Assembly (NCBI GenBank): GCA_902774175.1
Contig: CACYHG010000021.1
Span: forward strand, 1-33,454
Length of the DNA: 33,454 nt
Reading direction: 5' to 3'
From: an uncultured Bacteroidota bacterium
Lineage (GTDB): Bacteria; Bacteroidota; Bacteroidia; Bacteroidales; WCHB1-69
Shown here: positions 8,344 to 17,547 of the stretch, piece by piece
How the letters are laid out: each line of letters starts with the position of its first letter
How positions within the stretch are numbered: the stretch's first letter is position 1
Position numbers and translations under genes: made by a program
Notes under the pieces: generated by a model
The model's database searches: none
The model's input: only the letters and a program-made list of their open reading frames with translations
Told to the model about the DNA's origin: nothing

Positions 8344-11300
8344 ATGGCAATCTACAAGACAGCTATACAAAAGCCAATCACCACAGGCCTCGTTTTCGTG
8401 GCCGTAATAATTATAGGTCTCTTTTCGCTGACCCGTCTCCCGATTGACCAGATGCCGGAGATGGATCCGCCTTACATCACGGTGATGACCACTTATGCAG
8501 GTGCGAATGCCAGTGAGATTGAGACAAACATCACAAAACTGGTTGAAAATGCCGTCAATTCCGTGGACGGACTTAAGAACCTCATTTCCACCTCTAAGGA
8601 TAATATATCGGTGGTGACAATGGAGTTTGAATGGGGTATGGATCTGGACGAGGCTCTCAATGACATCCGAAGTTATGTGGACCTGGTCTACGACAATTTG
8701 CCTGACGGGGTCTCACGTCCGATGATCCTAAAACTCAACAGCAATGCCCGCCCCATTATGGTGTTCGGCTTTACTGCTAAGGAGAGCTATCCCGGGCTGG
8801 ACCGTATCATAGAGGACAACATCACCAACGAACTCAACCGCATCGACGGTATAGGCAACATTACTGTGAGCGGTGCGCCGGAGCGTTACGTCTATATTGA
8901 TTTGGACCCCAAGCAGCTTGAAGCCTACGGATTGAGTGTGGAGGCTGTCGGGCAGGCCATCAGCGCAAACAATCTCGATTTGGCTTCCGGCACGGTCAAG
9001 ATGGGCAAGGAGCAGTACCAGATGCGCGTCAAGGGGGAATATGAGGAGAGTTCCGAAATAGCTGACATTGTGGTGGCCACCACCCCGACAGGCAAACAGA
9101 TTTTTGTCCGTGACCTGGCGACTGTCCGCGACACCATCAAGGATTTGTCACTGGATGAGAAAATCAACGGGCAGGACGGCGCCAGGCTGATGATTTCCAA
9201 GCAGACCGGCGCCAACACGGTGGCCATTGCGCGTGCGGTGAACAAGAAGATGAAGGAGATTAAGAAGACGCTGCCGCCGGATATCACTGTCACGCTGATT
9301 AACGACGGTTCGGAAGAAATCACCAACGCCATCAGCGGACTTACCAGCTCCATTTTCTATGCCTTCCTGTTTGTGGTGCTTGTGGTGTTCCTGTTCCTTG
9401 GCAACTGGCGCAGTGCGATGATTATCGGCCTTACGATTCCGATTTCGCTTGTTACCTCATTTGTCTACCTGCTTGTTGCAGACAGTTCGCTGAACATCAT
9501 TTCACTTGCTTCCCTGACGGTTGCAATCGGTATGGTGGTGGACGATGCAATTGTCGTCCTGGAAAACATCTCCAAGCATCTGGACAGGGGTGAGAGCCTG
9601 AAAGAGGCGGCCATTTGCGCAACCAACGAGGTGTGGACATCTGTCATAGCGACCACGCTTGTTATTGTGGCTGTGTTCGTCCCGCTTACCATGCTGCCGG
9701 GAATCGCCGGTATCATGTTCAAGGAGTTGGGATGGATTGTTACAATTGTGGTCTGTGTCTCAACGGTTACGGCCATCACCCTGATACCCATGCTTTCCAG
9801 CAAGCTGTTGAAGGAAAAACCTTTCTTTATGACCAAACTGGAGGAGGAGAGGGCGCGTCGTGAAGCTGCCGCCAAACGTTTCTCGTTCGACAATACCATA
9901 GGCAGGGTCTTCACCTCTATTGAGGCTTGGTACTCAAATGTCCTGCGCTGGTGTTTGGGGCACAAGAAGCTCACCATCGGGGCAGCCGCCCTGATTTTCA
10001 TCCTTTCCATGGTTCCTATTGCCACGGGCAAAATAGGTATGGACTTCATGAAGGATCAGGATAACGGGCGCATCAGTGTCACGGCGGAGCTGCAGCGCGG
10101 CACCCGCATCGAGGAGACCCTGAAGACGGCCCGAAAGATGGAGAAGGAGATTAAAGAGCTGATGGGGAAGGATGTGATTGTCATCTCCACCTCCGCAGGT
10201 TCCAACGACGATGCCGGTTTTGCGGCGCTCTTCAGCAGCACCACCAACAACAAGATCAGCATGACCATCCGTGCCACGAAAAAGTATGACCGCGTGCGCT
10301 CAATTTTTGACTATCAGGAGGATATCCGCAAACTGCTTGCCGAGTATCCGGAACTGGTGAACTACCAGGTTTCCGAAGGCGGCTTCGGCGGAGGAAGCAG
10401 CAACAGCCTGAGTGTGGAGGTGTATGGCTATGACTTCAACCAGACGAGTGCCTTCGCACGTGAGCTCCAGCGGCATATCGAGGAGAATGTGCCTGGCGCC
10501 CGTGATGCGAAAATCAGCCGTGACGAGGATAGGGCGGAGCTGAAGATTGTCTTTGACAAGCAGAAGCTTGCCTATCATGGGCTGAACAGCTCGACCGTCG
10601 CGATGTATGTGCGCAACAGGGTTAACGGCATGACATGCGGCTACCTCAAGGAGGATGGCGAGGAATATGACATTGTGGTCCGGCTGAAGGAGGAATTCCG
10701 CAGCAGCATCACTGACATTGAGGAGCTCTCGCTGATGTCGGCCACCGGAAAAAACATCAAGTTGAAGGAGGTCGCTTCGGTTCAGGAGTATTGGTGCCCG
10801 CCCACCATCGAACGTAAGAACAGGCAGCGCTACCTGACCATCAGTGTGAAGCCCTACCAGACCTCCCTTGCGGAGGTGGCCGCCAGCGTCCAGCAGGAGC
10901 TGGACAAGATGAATGTGCCTCAGGGCATACATGTGGCCTTGGCCGGCAGCTATGAGGACCAGCAGAAGATGTTCGGCGATATGGGTCTGCTGGCACTTCT
11001 GATTCTGATGCTTGTATACATTGTCATGGCTTCTCAGTTCGAGTCATTCAGCAAACCCTTCATCATCATGATGGCCATCCCGTTCGCCCTGACAGGCGTG
11101 GTGCTTGCGCTGCTGCTGACCGGGCAGAGCCTGGATATGGTCGGCACCTTGGGTGTTGTGCTGCTGATAGGCATTGTGGTCAAGAACGGTATTGTGCTTA
11201 TCGACTACATCAACCTGATGCGGGAGCGCGGCGTCGAGCTTAATGAGGCCATCGCGCTTTCAGGCCAGAGCCGTCTGCGTCCCGTCATGATGACGGCATT

Positions 11301-11529
11301 CACAACAATACTCGGTATGATCCCGATGTCGCTCAGCAGGAGCGAGGGTTCCGAGCTGTGGACCACCATGGGTGTTGTGGTCATAGGCGGTCTGCTTGTC
11401 TCCACAATCATCACCTTGGTTGTGGTTCCGGTGCTTTACGGCTGGATGGAACGCAAGGGTGAGCGCGAAAAGCAGGAGAAGCTTCGCAGGAAGTTTGTGT
11501 TTATGGATATTGATATCAACGAAAAATAG
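8344..11529 (+). CDS. RND multidrug efflux pump, inner-membrane permease (HAE1 type)
   Basis: A 1061-residue AcrB/MexB-like proton-driven pump. It has the N-terminal cytoplasmic/TM1 segment, a large porter loop, the TM4 motif GMVVDDAIVVLEN with the proton-relay Asp pair at D400-D401, and the TM10 Lys in GIVVKNGIVLIDY (K947), equivalent to AcrB D407/D408 and K940. Twelve membrane segments are expected from two homologous halves. The length is normal and no frameshift is seen. The substrate cannot be read from the sequence. Confidence 0.96.
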   Translation: MAIYKTAIQKPITTGLVFVAVIIIGLFSLTRLPIDQMPEMDPPYITVMTTYAGANASEIETNITKLVENAVNSVDGLKNLISTSKDNISVVTMEFEWGMDLDEALNDIRSYVDLVYDNLPDGVSRPMILKLNSNARPIMVFGFTAKESYPGLDRIIEDNITNELNRIDGIGNITVSGAPERYVYIDLDPKQLEAYGLSVEAVGQAISANNLDLASGTVKMGKEQYQMRVKGEYEESSEIADIVVATTPTGKQIFVRDLATVRDTIKDLSLDEKINGQDGARLMISKQTGANTVAIARAVNKKMKEIKKTLPPDITVTLINDGSEEITNAISGLTSSIFYAFLFVVLVVFLFLGNWRSAMIIGLTIPISLVTSFVYLLVADSSLNIISLASLTVAIGMVVDDAIVVLENISKHLDRGESLKEAAICATNEVWTSVIATTLVIVAVFVPLTMLPGIAGIMFKELGWIVTIVVCVSTVTAITLIPMLSSKLLKEKPFFMTKLEEERARREAAAKRFSFDNTIGRVFTSIEAWYSNVLRWCLGHKKLTIGAAALIFILSMVPIATGKIGMDFMKDQDNGRISVTAELQRGTRIEETLKTARKMEKEIKELMGKDVIVISTSAGSNDDAGFAALFSSTTNNKISMTIRATKKYDRVRSIFDYQEDIRKLLAEYPELVNYQVSEGGFGGGSSNSLSVEVYGYDFNQTSAFARELQRHIEENVPGARDAKISRDEDRAELKIVFDKQKLAYHGLNSSTVAMYVRNRVNGMTCGYLKEDGEEYDIVVRLKEEFRSSITDIEELSLMSATGKNIKLKEVASVQEYWCPPTIERKNRQRYLTISVKPYQTSLAEVAASVQQELDKMNVPQGIHVALAGSYEDQQKMFGDMGLLALLILMLVYIVMASQFESFSKPFIIMMAIPFALTGVVLALLLTGQSLDMVGTLGVVLLIGIVVKNGIVLIDYINLMRERGVELNEAIALSGQSRLRPVMMTAFTTILGMIPMSLSRSEGSELWTTMGVVVIGGLLVSTIITLVVVPVLYGWMERKGEREKQEKLRRKFVFMDIDINEK

Positions 11530-11534
11530 ACGCC

Positions 11535-11828
11535 ATGAAATCCGTAATGATTGTCTTTAACCAGGCCAACACCGAGCGTGTCGAATACATGCTGGACAAA
11601 TTGGAGATACGGGGCTTCACCTTCTGGGAGAATGTGCAGGGGCGCGGACATCTGGACGGTGACCCGCACCGCGGAACGCACACCTGGCCTGAGATGAACA
11701 ATGTTGTGCTCTGCGTGCTGGAGGATGAAAAGGTCGAACCCCTGCTGCTTTCTGTGCGCAAGCTTGACAAGCGCAACGAGGAGGTCGGTGTGCGGGCGTT
11801 TGTATGGAATATCGAGCAAATGGTATGA
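11535..11828 (+). CDS. PG0541-type, P-II-like RND transporter-associated protein
   Basis: A 97-residue soluble protein starting 5 bases after the pump gene. It begins MKSVMIVFNQANTERVEYML and has the small alternating beta-alpha pattern of P-II-like (ferredoxin-like) proteins. Its family (named for Porphyromonas gingivalis PG0541) is known to sit after RND pump genes in Bacteroidales, as here. A regulatory or sensing role at the pump is inferred from fold and position only. Confidence 0.75.
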   Translation: MKSVMIVFNQANTERVEYMLDKLEIRGFTFWENVQGRGHLDGDPHRGTHTWPEMNNVVLCVLEDEKVEPLLLSVRKLDKRNEEVGVRAFVWNIEQMV

Positions 11829-11842
11829 TATAATTGCCGGCC

Positions 11843-12625
11843 ATGTCCAATACCGATAACATAAGCGTGACGATTCTTGTCAAGAACGCGGAGGACACCA
11901 TCCGGGAGTGCCTGGAGGCGTTGCGCCCGTTCGGTGAAATCGTGATCGTGGATAACGAAAGCACGGACGGAACCGCTGGAATAATCCGGGATTTTGCCGC
12001 TTCGCACGGTCATGTGAAAATGCTTCGGAGCCCCTTTATCGGTTTCGGCCCGCTTAAGAGGATGGCTGTGGATGCGGCCTCCAACGACTGGATTCTGAGC
12101 ATCGACGCGGATGAGATTCTTCAGGAAAGCGCCGTCAAGGAAATCAACTCCATGGAACTGGACGAGCGCACGGTCGCCGCACTTGCCAGAATGAACTTCT
12201 ACGACGGCGTATGGGTCAAAGGCTGCGGCTGGTATCCCGATTACGTCTGGCGGCTCTTCAACCGCCGTCACACCGGTTTCAATGACAACATGGTGCATGA
12301 GGCGGTGGAGGTCAGACCTGACAGCCGTAAGGTGTGGTTTAAGAAGGCATTGAAGCATTACGCCGCCACGGACATCTCCACCATGCTGGCAAAGATGAAC
12401 CGTTACACCAGCTATTCCGCCCGTGAAAAATGGGAGAATGGTAGGCGTGTCACGCTGCCGGGCGCACTGCTGCGCGGATGGCATACATTTAATATAGACT
12501 ATTTTTTCCGGGGCGGGATCCGGTACGGGTATAGGGGTTTTTTCATCGCCCTTTCCAATGCATCGGGAACTTTTTACCGCTACCTAAAGCTATATGAACT
12601 GCAGAAAATGAACGCCCGCAAATGA
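11843..12625 (+). CDS. Glycosyltransferase family 2, WaaE/KdtX-like
   Basis: A 260-residue GT-A enzyme without membrane anchor, similar in size and motifs to the WaaE/KdtX group that adds glucose to lipopolysaccharide inner core. The N-terminus ISVTILVKNAEDTIREC and EIVIVDNESTDGT bind the nucleotide sugar, and SIDADE gives the DxD metal site (D88, D90). MVHEAVE is typical of this group's C-terminal part. ATG at 11843 is preferred over an in-frame TTG at 11834. The next gene overlaps its stop by four bases (ATGA). The proximity of rfaE1 fits a core role, but acceptor and sugar are not proven. Confidence 0.8.
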   Translation: MSNTDNISVTILVKNAEDTIRECLEALRPFGEIVIVDNESTDGTAGIIRDFAASHGHVKMLRSPFIGFGPLKRMAVDAASNDWILSIDADEILQESAVKEINSMELDERTVAALARMNFYDGVWVKGCGWYPDYVWRLFNRRHTGFNDNMVHEAVEVRPDSRKVWFKKALKHYAATDISTMLAKMNRYTSYSAREKWENGRRVTLPGALLRGWHTFNIDYFFRGGIRYGYRGFFIALSNASGTFYRYLKLYELQKMNARK

Positions 12626-13704
12626 AGACTGTATGGATACTTCTTCGTGATCTGACCGAGACCGGCGGGGGCGAGCGGGTTTGCGCCAATCTGGCAAATG
12701 CCTGGTGTGACCGGTTCAATGTTCGGGTATGGAGTTTCCACAAGGGCAATGCGGAGCCGATGGTTCCGCTCCGGCCCGAAGTCGGGGTGACATATCTGTC
12801 AAAAGGGTTCCAGCGTGCCGGAAATCCGTTGCGGAAGGCCTGGAACAAGAGCCTGCTGCGTTTGGCGCTAAGTTTGAAAATGTGCCGTTCCATCCGCCGG
12901 CACAGGCCTGATATCGTCTTCTGCAATGACGGCACCTTCATGCCGCTTTTTAAACCTTCCGGCATAAAATATGTCCGTTTGTGGCATCTGCGGTGTCCTC
13001 CCCGGAAAAAAAAGGTTTTCGGACGTTACGACACCATGGTGGTGCTCTCCGGCGACCAGCTGTCCCGATGGGAACAATACCATCCTGCGGTGCGGGTCAT
13101 TCCAAATTTCCTTCCTTCGGTTCCGGAACCGCTTCCTGAAAACCGTCCCCCGGTGGTGCTTTCGGTCGGCCGGATGGAAAAAAGTGACGAAAAGGGTTTC
13201 ATGAGACTGTTGGACATTTGGGCGGAGCTGCAGAGCCTCCATCCTCATCCGGAATGGAAGCTGCGCCTCGTGGGCGATGGGGTGTTGCGGACGCAAATCT
13301 GCGACAGGATACGGCACCTTTGTCTTGAGGAAACAGTGGAGGTTCGCCCCTTCACGGCACAAATCATGGATGAGTACCGTGCCGCCTCCATTTATGCAAT
13401 GGCCAGTTATCGCGAAGGGTTCCCCATGGTTCTGTTGGAGGCCGCCTCCTGTGGGCTGCCTGCTGTGGCGTATGACATTCATTCCGGTCCGGGCGACATC
13501 ATTGTTGATGGCGGGAGCGGTTTCCTTATTCCTGACGGGCAAAAAAATCTTTTTGTCCCGCAGTTGCTCTCCTTAATGGACGATGCCGTTCTGCGCCAAC
13601 GGATGGGGAGGGCGGCGCAGCAGCGGATGAGGGATTTTTTCACGCAGGAAAAGGTGCTCCGGCAGTGGACCGATCTTTTCTCGGAGCTTTCTCCGGAAAT
13701 TTAA
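12622..13704 (+). CDS. Glycosyltransferase family 4 (GT-B)
   Basis: A 360-residue retaining GT-B enzyme. The C-terminal domain has SVGRMEKSDEKGFMRLLDIW and the E-x7-E motif of GT4 (E265 and E273 in EGFPMVLLEAASCGLPAV), followed by GPGDIIVDGGSGFL, which binds the nucleotide-sugar donor. The N-terminal half has TGGGERVCANLA, the glycine-rich acceptor loop. It overlaps the previous gene by four bases and is followed by a 96-base gap with a promoter, so the two glycosyltransferases form their own unit or the end of the efflux transcript. The sugar is unknown. Confidence 0.85.
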   Translation: MKTVWILLRDLTETGGGERVCANLANAWCDRFNVRVWSFHKGNAEPMVPLRPEVGVTYLSKGFQRAGNPLRKAWNKSLLRLALSLKMCRSIRRHRPDIVFCNDGTFMPLFKPSGIKYVRLWHLRCPPRKKKVFGRYDTMVVLSGDQLSRWEQYHPAVRVIPNFLPSVPEPLPENRPPVVLSVGRMEKSDEKGFMRLLDIWAELQSLHPHPEWKLRLVGDGVLRTQICDRIRHLCLEETVEVRPFTAQIMDEYRAASIYAMASYREGFPMVLLEAASCGLPAVAYDIHSGPGDIIVDGGSGFLIPDGQKNLFVPQLLSLMDDAVLRQRMGRAAQQRMRDFFTQEKVLRQWTDLFSELSPEI

Positions 13705-13713
13705 GTGCGTGAT

Positions 13714-13747
13714 GTTGCCGGAGATATTCGGTTTTATATTATTTTTG
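13714..13747 (+). promoter_or_regulatory. Candidate promoter of the nucleotide-sugar operon
   Basis: TATTTTTG at 13740-13747 is a perfect match to the Bacteroidetes -7 element TAnnTTTG; GTTG at 13714-13717 is a weak -33 element at a 22-base spacing. Transcription would start near 13754, leaving an AT-rich leader of about 47 bases before the ATG at 13801. Confidence 0.55.
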
Positions 13748-13800
13748 CATTTTTAACTTGTAATATTGTTTTTTTTGATAATTAACTATCAGATAAGAAT

Positions 13801-14772
13801 ATGAGCAGATTCACAATGATGGGTGTCGGAGGCTATATCGCGATCCGCCATCTGAAGGCCATCAAAGAGACGGGCAACGAACTGGTTTCGGCATACGACA
13901 GGTCGGACAGCGTAGGCATTATGGACAGCTATTTTCCGCATGCCTCATTTTTTACGGAGCAGGAGCTTTTTGACCGGCACAACTCCCTGCTGAGGGACAA
14001 GGGGGAGGGCTTTGAATGGGCTACTGTCTGTACCCCGAACTACCTGCACGATTCCCATGTTCGTTACGGTTTGCGCATGGGCGCCAATGTTATTTGTGAG
14101 AAGCCTTTGGTCTTGAACCCGTGGAATCTGGACGGGCTGGCCAACGCCGAGGAGCGTGAGGGCAGAAGAGTCTACACCATCCTCCAGCTGCGGCTGCATC
14201 CGTCGGTGATTGCGCTGAAGTCCGAGGTGGAGAAGGCCCAGAAAAACGGTAAGTACGAAGTCGACCTGACCTACATCACGTCGCGCGGAAACTGGTATTA
14301 CGCCTCGTGGAAGGGCGATCCTGTCAAGAGCGGCGGTCTGGCCACAAATATAGGAGTGCATTTCTACGATATGCTGATATGGATTTTCGGGCCGGTGAAG
14401 CAGAATGTCGTGCACATTTCCACCCACGACCGTGTGGCCGGTTTCCTTGAGCTGGAAAAGGCTCGCGTCCGTTATTTTTTGAGCATCAACGAGGAATGTC
14501 TGCCTGAAGAGGCTGTTGCAAACGGGAAGCGCACCTTCCGTTCCATCAGGGTGGACGGAAGCGAATTTGAATTCAGCGAGGGCTTCACCGAACTGCATAC
14601 CGAAAGCTACCGCCATATTCTGAAGGGGGAGGGTTTCGGAATAGAGGATGTCCGCCCCTGCATCGAGGTCGTGAGCGACATCAGGCATGCGCAGCCTGTC
14701 GGACTGATGGGCGACTACCATCCGCTGGCGCGCAAGCCGCTGAGTGCACACCCGTTCCGTTGGAGCCGCTAA
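13801..14772 (+). CDS. Gfo/Idh/MocA oxidoreductase, WlbA/WbpB-like
   Basis: A 323-residue NAD-dependent oxidoreductase closely resembling WlbA/WbpB, which oxidise UDP-GlcNAc-uronic acid at C3 on the way to 2,3-diamino-2,3-dideoxy uronic acids of O-antigens. GVGGYIAIRHLKAIKETGN (residues 8-26) is the Rossmann start with the WlbA-like ending, DSYFPHASFF follows, and CEKPLVLNPWNLDGL contains the catalytic lysine (K101 in EKP). LQLRLHP and the conserved His in GVHFYDML follow. It is first in the long operon. Its usual partners (aminotransferase WbpE, acetyltransferase WbpD, dehydrogenase WbpA) are not visible here, so the exact substrate is inference. Confidence 0.8.
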   Translation: MSRFTMMGVGGYIAIRHLKAIKETGNELVSAYDRSDSVGIMDSYFPHASFFTEQELFDRHNSLLRDKGEGFEWATVCTPNYLHDSHVRYGLRMGANVICEKPLVLNPWNLDGLANAEEREGRRVYTILQLRLHPSVIALKSEVEKAQKNGKYEVDLTYITSRGNWYYASWKGDPVKSGGLATNIGVHFYDMLIWIFGPVKQNVVHISTHDRVAGFLELEKARVRYFLSINEECLPEEAVANGKRTFRSIRVDGSEFEFSEGFTELHTESYRHILKGEGFGIEDVRPCIEVVSDIRHAQPVGLMGDYHPLARKPLSAHPFRWSR

Positions 14773-14788
14773 CTTTATAATTTTTTGG

Positions 14789-15958
14789 ATGATGAAGAGA
14801 AGTATTATTATAACCGGAGGCGCCGGCTTTATCGGCAGCCATGTTGTCCGGCTGTTCGTGAACAAATATCCGGAATACAGGATAATCAATCTGGACAAGC
14901 TGACCTACGCAGGCAACCTTGCCAACCTTAAGGATGTGGAGGACAAGCCGAACTACCGCTTTGTGAAGATGGACATCTGCGATTTTGAGGGGGTGTCGCG
15001 TCTCATGCGGGAGGAGAATGTGGACGGCATCATACATCTGGCAGCCGAAAGCCATGTGGACCGCAGTATCAAGGACCCGTTCACATTCGCGCAGACAAAC
15101 GTGATGGGCACGCTGAGCCTGTTGCAGGCGGCGAAATTGTGTTGGGATGAAAATCCGATTTCTGTAGAGACGCAAAATTTTGCGTCTCTACAAAAAAAAC
15201 AACGACGGTTCTACCACATTTCCACCGATGAGGTGTATGGTGCCCTTGCCCTGACCCATCCGCAGGGCATCGAACCGCCGTTCACAACAAAGGCCAGTAG
15301 CGGGAAACACCACCTCGCCTACGGTGACAGATTTTTCACCGAGGATCTGAAATACCAGCCGCACAGCCCCTACAGCGCTGCCAAGGCCTCCAGCGACCAT
15401 TTTGTCCGTGCCTTCCACGACACCTACGGCCTGCCGGTTGTGATCACCAACTGTTCGAACAACTACGGTCCGTACCAGTTTCCTGAAAAACTGATTCCGT
15501 TGTTCATCAACAATATCCGTTACAGAAAGCCGCTGCCTGTATATGGAAAGGGCGAGAATGTGCGTGACTGGCTCTATGTGGAGGATCATGCGCGTGCCAT
15601 CGACCTGATTTTCCATGAGGGCAAGGATGGTGAGACCTACAACATAGGCGGTTTCAACGAATGGAAGAATATCGATCTTATCAAGGTGCTGATCAACACG
15701 GTGGACCGGTTGTTGGGCCGCGACGACGGTGCGGACATGGACCTTATCACCTACGTTACCGATCGCGCGGGCCACGACCTGCGCTACGCCATCGATTCGT
15801 CCAAGTTGCAGCGCGAGCTGGGCTGGGAACCCTCCCTGCAGTTCGAGGAGGGCATCGAAAAGACTGTCCGCTGGTATCTGGACAATGCGGAATGGCTTGA
15901 CCAGGTGACGAGCGGCGCCTACCAGAAGTATTACGAGGAAATGTACAAAAACAGATAG
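14789..15958 (+). CDS. rfbB: dTDP-glucose 4,6-dehydratase
   Basis: Converts dTDP-glucose to dTDP-4-keto-6-deoxyglucose. The 389-residue protein (from ATG 14789; 14792 is equally good) has [10 protein letters not shown] near its start, STDEVYG (T146, D147, E148) and Y195-x3-K199 in [11 protein letters not shown], the full catalytic set of RmlB. The frame is open upstream to 14744 but that overlaps the previous gene. At residues about 125-135, just before FYHISTDE, a 30-bp perfect palindrome has been read through in frame (see the repeat entry). rfbA follows after 2 bases, but rfbC and rfbD are absent. Confidence 0.95.
   Translation: MMKRSIIITGGAGFIGSHVVRLFVNKYPEYRIINLDKLTYAGNLANLKDVEDKPNYRFVKMDICDFEGVSRLMREENVDGIIHLAAESHVDRSIKDPFTFAQTNVMGTLSLLQAAKLCWDENPISVETQNFASLQKKQRRFYHISTDEVYGALALTHPQGIEPPFTTKASSGKHHLAYGDRFFTEDLKYQPHSPYSAAKASSDHFVRAFHDTYGLPVVITNCSNNYGPYQFPEKLIPLFINNIRYRKPLPVYGKGENVRDWLYVEDHARAIDLIFHEGKDGETYNIGGFNEWKNIDLIKVLINTVDRLLGRDDGADMDLITYVTDRAGHDLRYAIDSSKLQRELGWEPSLQFEEGIEKTVRWYLDNAEWLDQVTSGAYQKYYEEMYKNR
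15163..15192. repeat. 30-bp perfect palindrome inside rfbB
   Basis: The arm TGTAGAGACGCAAAA is followed at once by its exact reverse complement (15 + 15 bases, no loop). It falls in the rfbB frame and encodes the [13 protein letters not shown] stretch in a surface loop between the Rossmann core strands. Repeats with this GTAGAGACGC core are, from memory, dispersed in Bacteroidetes genomes. It adds no stop and shifts no frame. Confidence 0.9.
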
Positions 15959-15960
15959 GA

Positions 15961-16854
15961 ATGAAAGGAATTGTTCTGGCCGGAGGCTCCGGCACACGGC
16001 TGTATCCCATTACAAAAGGTGTGAGCAAGCAGATGCTTCCCATCTATGACAAACCCATGGTCTATTATCCGATTTCCGTGCTGATGCTGGCGGGAATCCG
16101 CGACATACTCATCATTTCCACCCCGTATGACCTGCCAGGTTTCCGGCGGTTGCTGGGCGACGGTTCCGATTACGGGGTGCGGTTCACTTACGCGGAGCAG
16201 CCCTCTCCTGACGGTCTGGCGCAGGCTTTTCTTATTGGTGAGGAGTTTATCGGTGATGATTCCGCCTGCCTCGTGCTTGGCGACAACATTTTTTACGGCA
16301 ACGGATTCACACGGATGTTGAAGGAGGCGGTGCGTACCGCCGAAGAGGAGTCAAAGGCCACTGTCTTCGGCTATTGGGTTTCTGACCCGGAACGGTATGG
16401 CGTGGCCGAGTTTGACCGTGCGGGCAACTGCATCTCCATTGAGGAGAAGCCTAAGGCGCCTAAGAGCAACTATGCCGTGGTCGGACTCTATTTCTATCCT
16501 AACAAAGTGGTTGAAGTTGCCAAAAACATCCGTCCATCCGCCCGTGGGGAGTTGGAAATCACCTCTGTGAACCAATGTTTCCTGAACGAGCATTCCCTGA
16601 AGGTGCAGACATTGGGACGCGGTTTTGCCTGGCTCGACACCGGCACACACGACTCGCTCAGCGAGGCCTCTACTTTTGTTGAGGTTATAGAGAAGCGCAC
16701 CGGATTGAAGGTGGGATGTCTGGAGGGCATCGCCTACCGGCAGGGCTGGATTGACGAGGAGCGTATGCGCGCGTTGGCGCAGCCCATGCTGAAAAACCAG
16801 TACGGCCAGTATCTGCTCAAGGTGATAGATGAGTTGAAAAACAAGCCGGAGTAG
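15961..16854 (+). CDS. rfbA: Glucose-1-phosphate thymidylyltransferase
   Basis: Makes dTDP-glucose from dTTP and glucose 1-phosphate. The 297-residue protein starts [20 protein letters not shown], the nucleotide-binding loop of RmlA (G8-R13), then [25 protein letters not shown] and [19 protein letters not shown], all standard for the family and of standard length. It begins 2 bases after rfbB and supplies its substrate. Confidence 0.97.
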   Translation: MKGIVLAGGSGTRLYPITKGVSKQMLPIYDKPMVYYPISVLMLAGIRDILIISTPYDLPGFRRLLGDGSDYGVRFTYAEQPSPDGLAQAFLIGEEFIGDDSACLVLGDNIFYGNGFTRMLKEAVRTAEEESKATVFGYWVSDPERYGVAEFDRAGNCISIEEKPKAPKSNYAVVGLYFYPNKVVEVAKNIRPSARGELEITSVNQCFLNEHSLKVQTLGRGFAWLDTGTHDSLSEASTFVEVIEKRTGLKVGCLEGIAYRQGWIDEERMRALAQPMLKNQYGQYLLKVIDELKNKPE

Positions 16855-16874
16855 GCCGTTCCGTTGCAACCCCT

Positions 16875-17384
16875 ATGCCGGAGGAAAAAAACTGGTATGT
16901 CGGTTACGTCCGCTCCTGTCAGGAGCGGAGGGTGGTCAGCGCCCTGCTGGCCGCTGGGGAGGAGTGCTACCTGCCTGTCAGGAAGGAGCGGCGCCGCTGG
17001 AGCGACAGGGTGAAGACCGTGGAGGTTCTGCTGCTGAAAGGAATGGTCTTTATCCGCACCACCAATGCCCGACGTGTGCCGCTGCTGCAGGGAATATATG
17101 GCCTTTGCTCCTTTATGGCAGACAAGTCCACACACCGTCCGGTCACCATCCCCGATGCGCAGATGGAGGCCTTCATGTTCATGGTGGACCGGAGCAGCAA
17201 GCCGGTGACAGTCTCGACAGCATATTTCTCACCGGGTGACAATGTCCGCATCTGTTATGGGAGCATGGCCGGGCTGGAAGGTGAGCTTATCCGTATCGGA
17301 GGCAGCCACCGTCTGGTATTGCGCCTGCAAAACCTGCTTTGCGCCATGGTGGAGGTCGAGGTGGCGGATGTGGAAAAAATTTAG
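16875..17384 (+). CDS. upxY: UpxY-type transcription antiterminator (NusG-like)
   Basis: A 169-residue NusG paralogue. The NGN domain covers about residues 5-105 (WYVGYVRSCQERRVVSALLA, then YLPVRKERRRW and LLKGMVFIR), and a KOW domain is near 120-145 (FSPGDNVRICYGSMAGLEGEL). UpxY proteins in Bacteroides are made from the first gene of a capsule locus and stop early termination in its leader. Here the gene sits 20 bases after rfbA, inside the run of sugar genes rather than at its front, and no UpxZ-like gene is seen. A promoter and a leader of about 110 bases follow before ugd, a possible target. Confidence 0.88.
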   Translation: MPEEKNWYVGYVRSCQERRVVSALLAAGEECYLPVRKERRRWSDRVKTVEVLLLKGMVFIRTTNARRVPLLQGIYGLCSFMADKSTHRPVTIPDAQMEAFMFMVDRSSKPVTVSTAYFSPGDNVRICYGSMAGLEGELIRIGGSHRLVLRLQNLLCAMVEVEVADVEKI

Positions 17385-17407
17385 ATTTTTTGCTGCAAAT
17401 AAAGCGG

Positions 17408-17547
17408 TTTCCAATCCAAATTTTTAGTATTTTTGCAAATTCGGACATCGTTTGTGCCCTCGTTTTCCATGTGACGGGCAACGGCGAAGCCGTGTTCTAC
17501 AACAAACAAATTCACAGTTAGTTTTATTTTAATACAAGAATACAAGT
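17408..17547 (+). promoter_or_regulatory. Candidate ugd promoter and leader with small hairpin
   Basis: TATTTTTG at 17428-17435 is a perfect TAnnTTTG -7 element; the -33 element is poor (TTTC at 17408-17411, 16-base spacer). The leader from about 17442 to 17547 has no reading frame of note and contains a small hairpin, ACGGC-GAA-GCCGT, at 17481-17493. It follows upxY directly, so a leader acted on by UpxY is possible; this is inference. Confidence 0.45.

Noticed and set aside
7375..8370. Antisense open frame of 331 codons on the minus strand
   Set aside because: It is opposite the efflux adaptor gene, which has a lipobox and family motifs. The antisense product is His- and Leu-rich without any domain.
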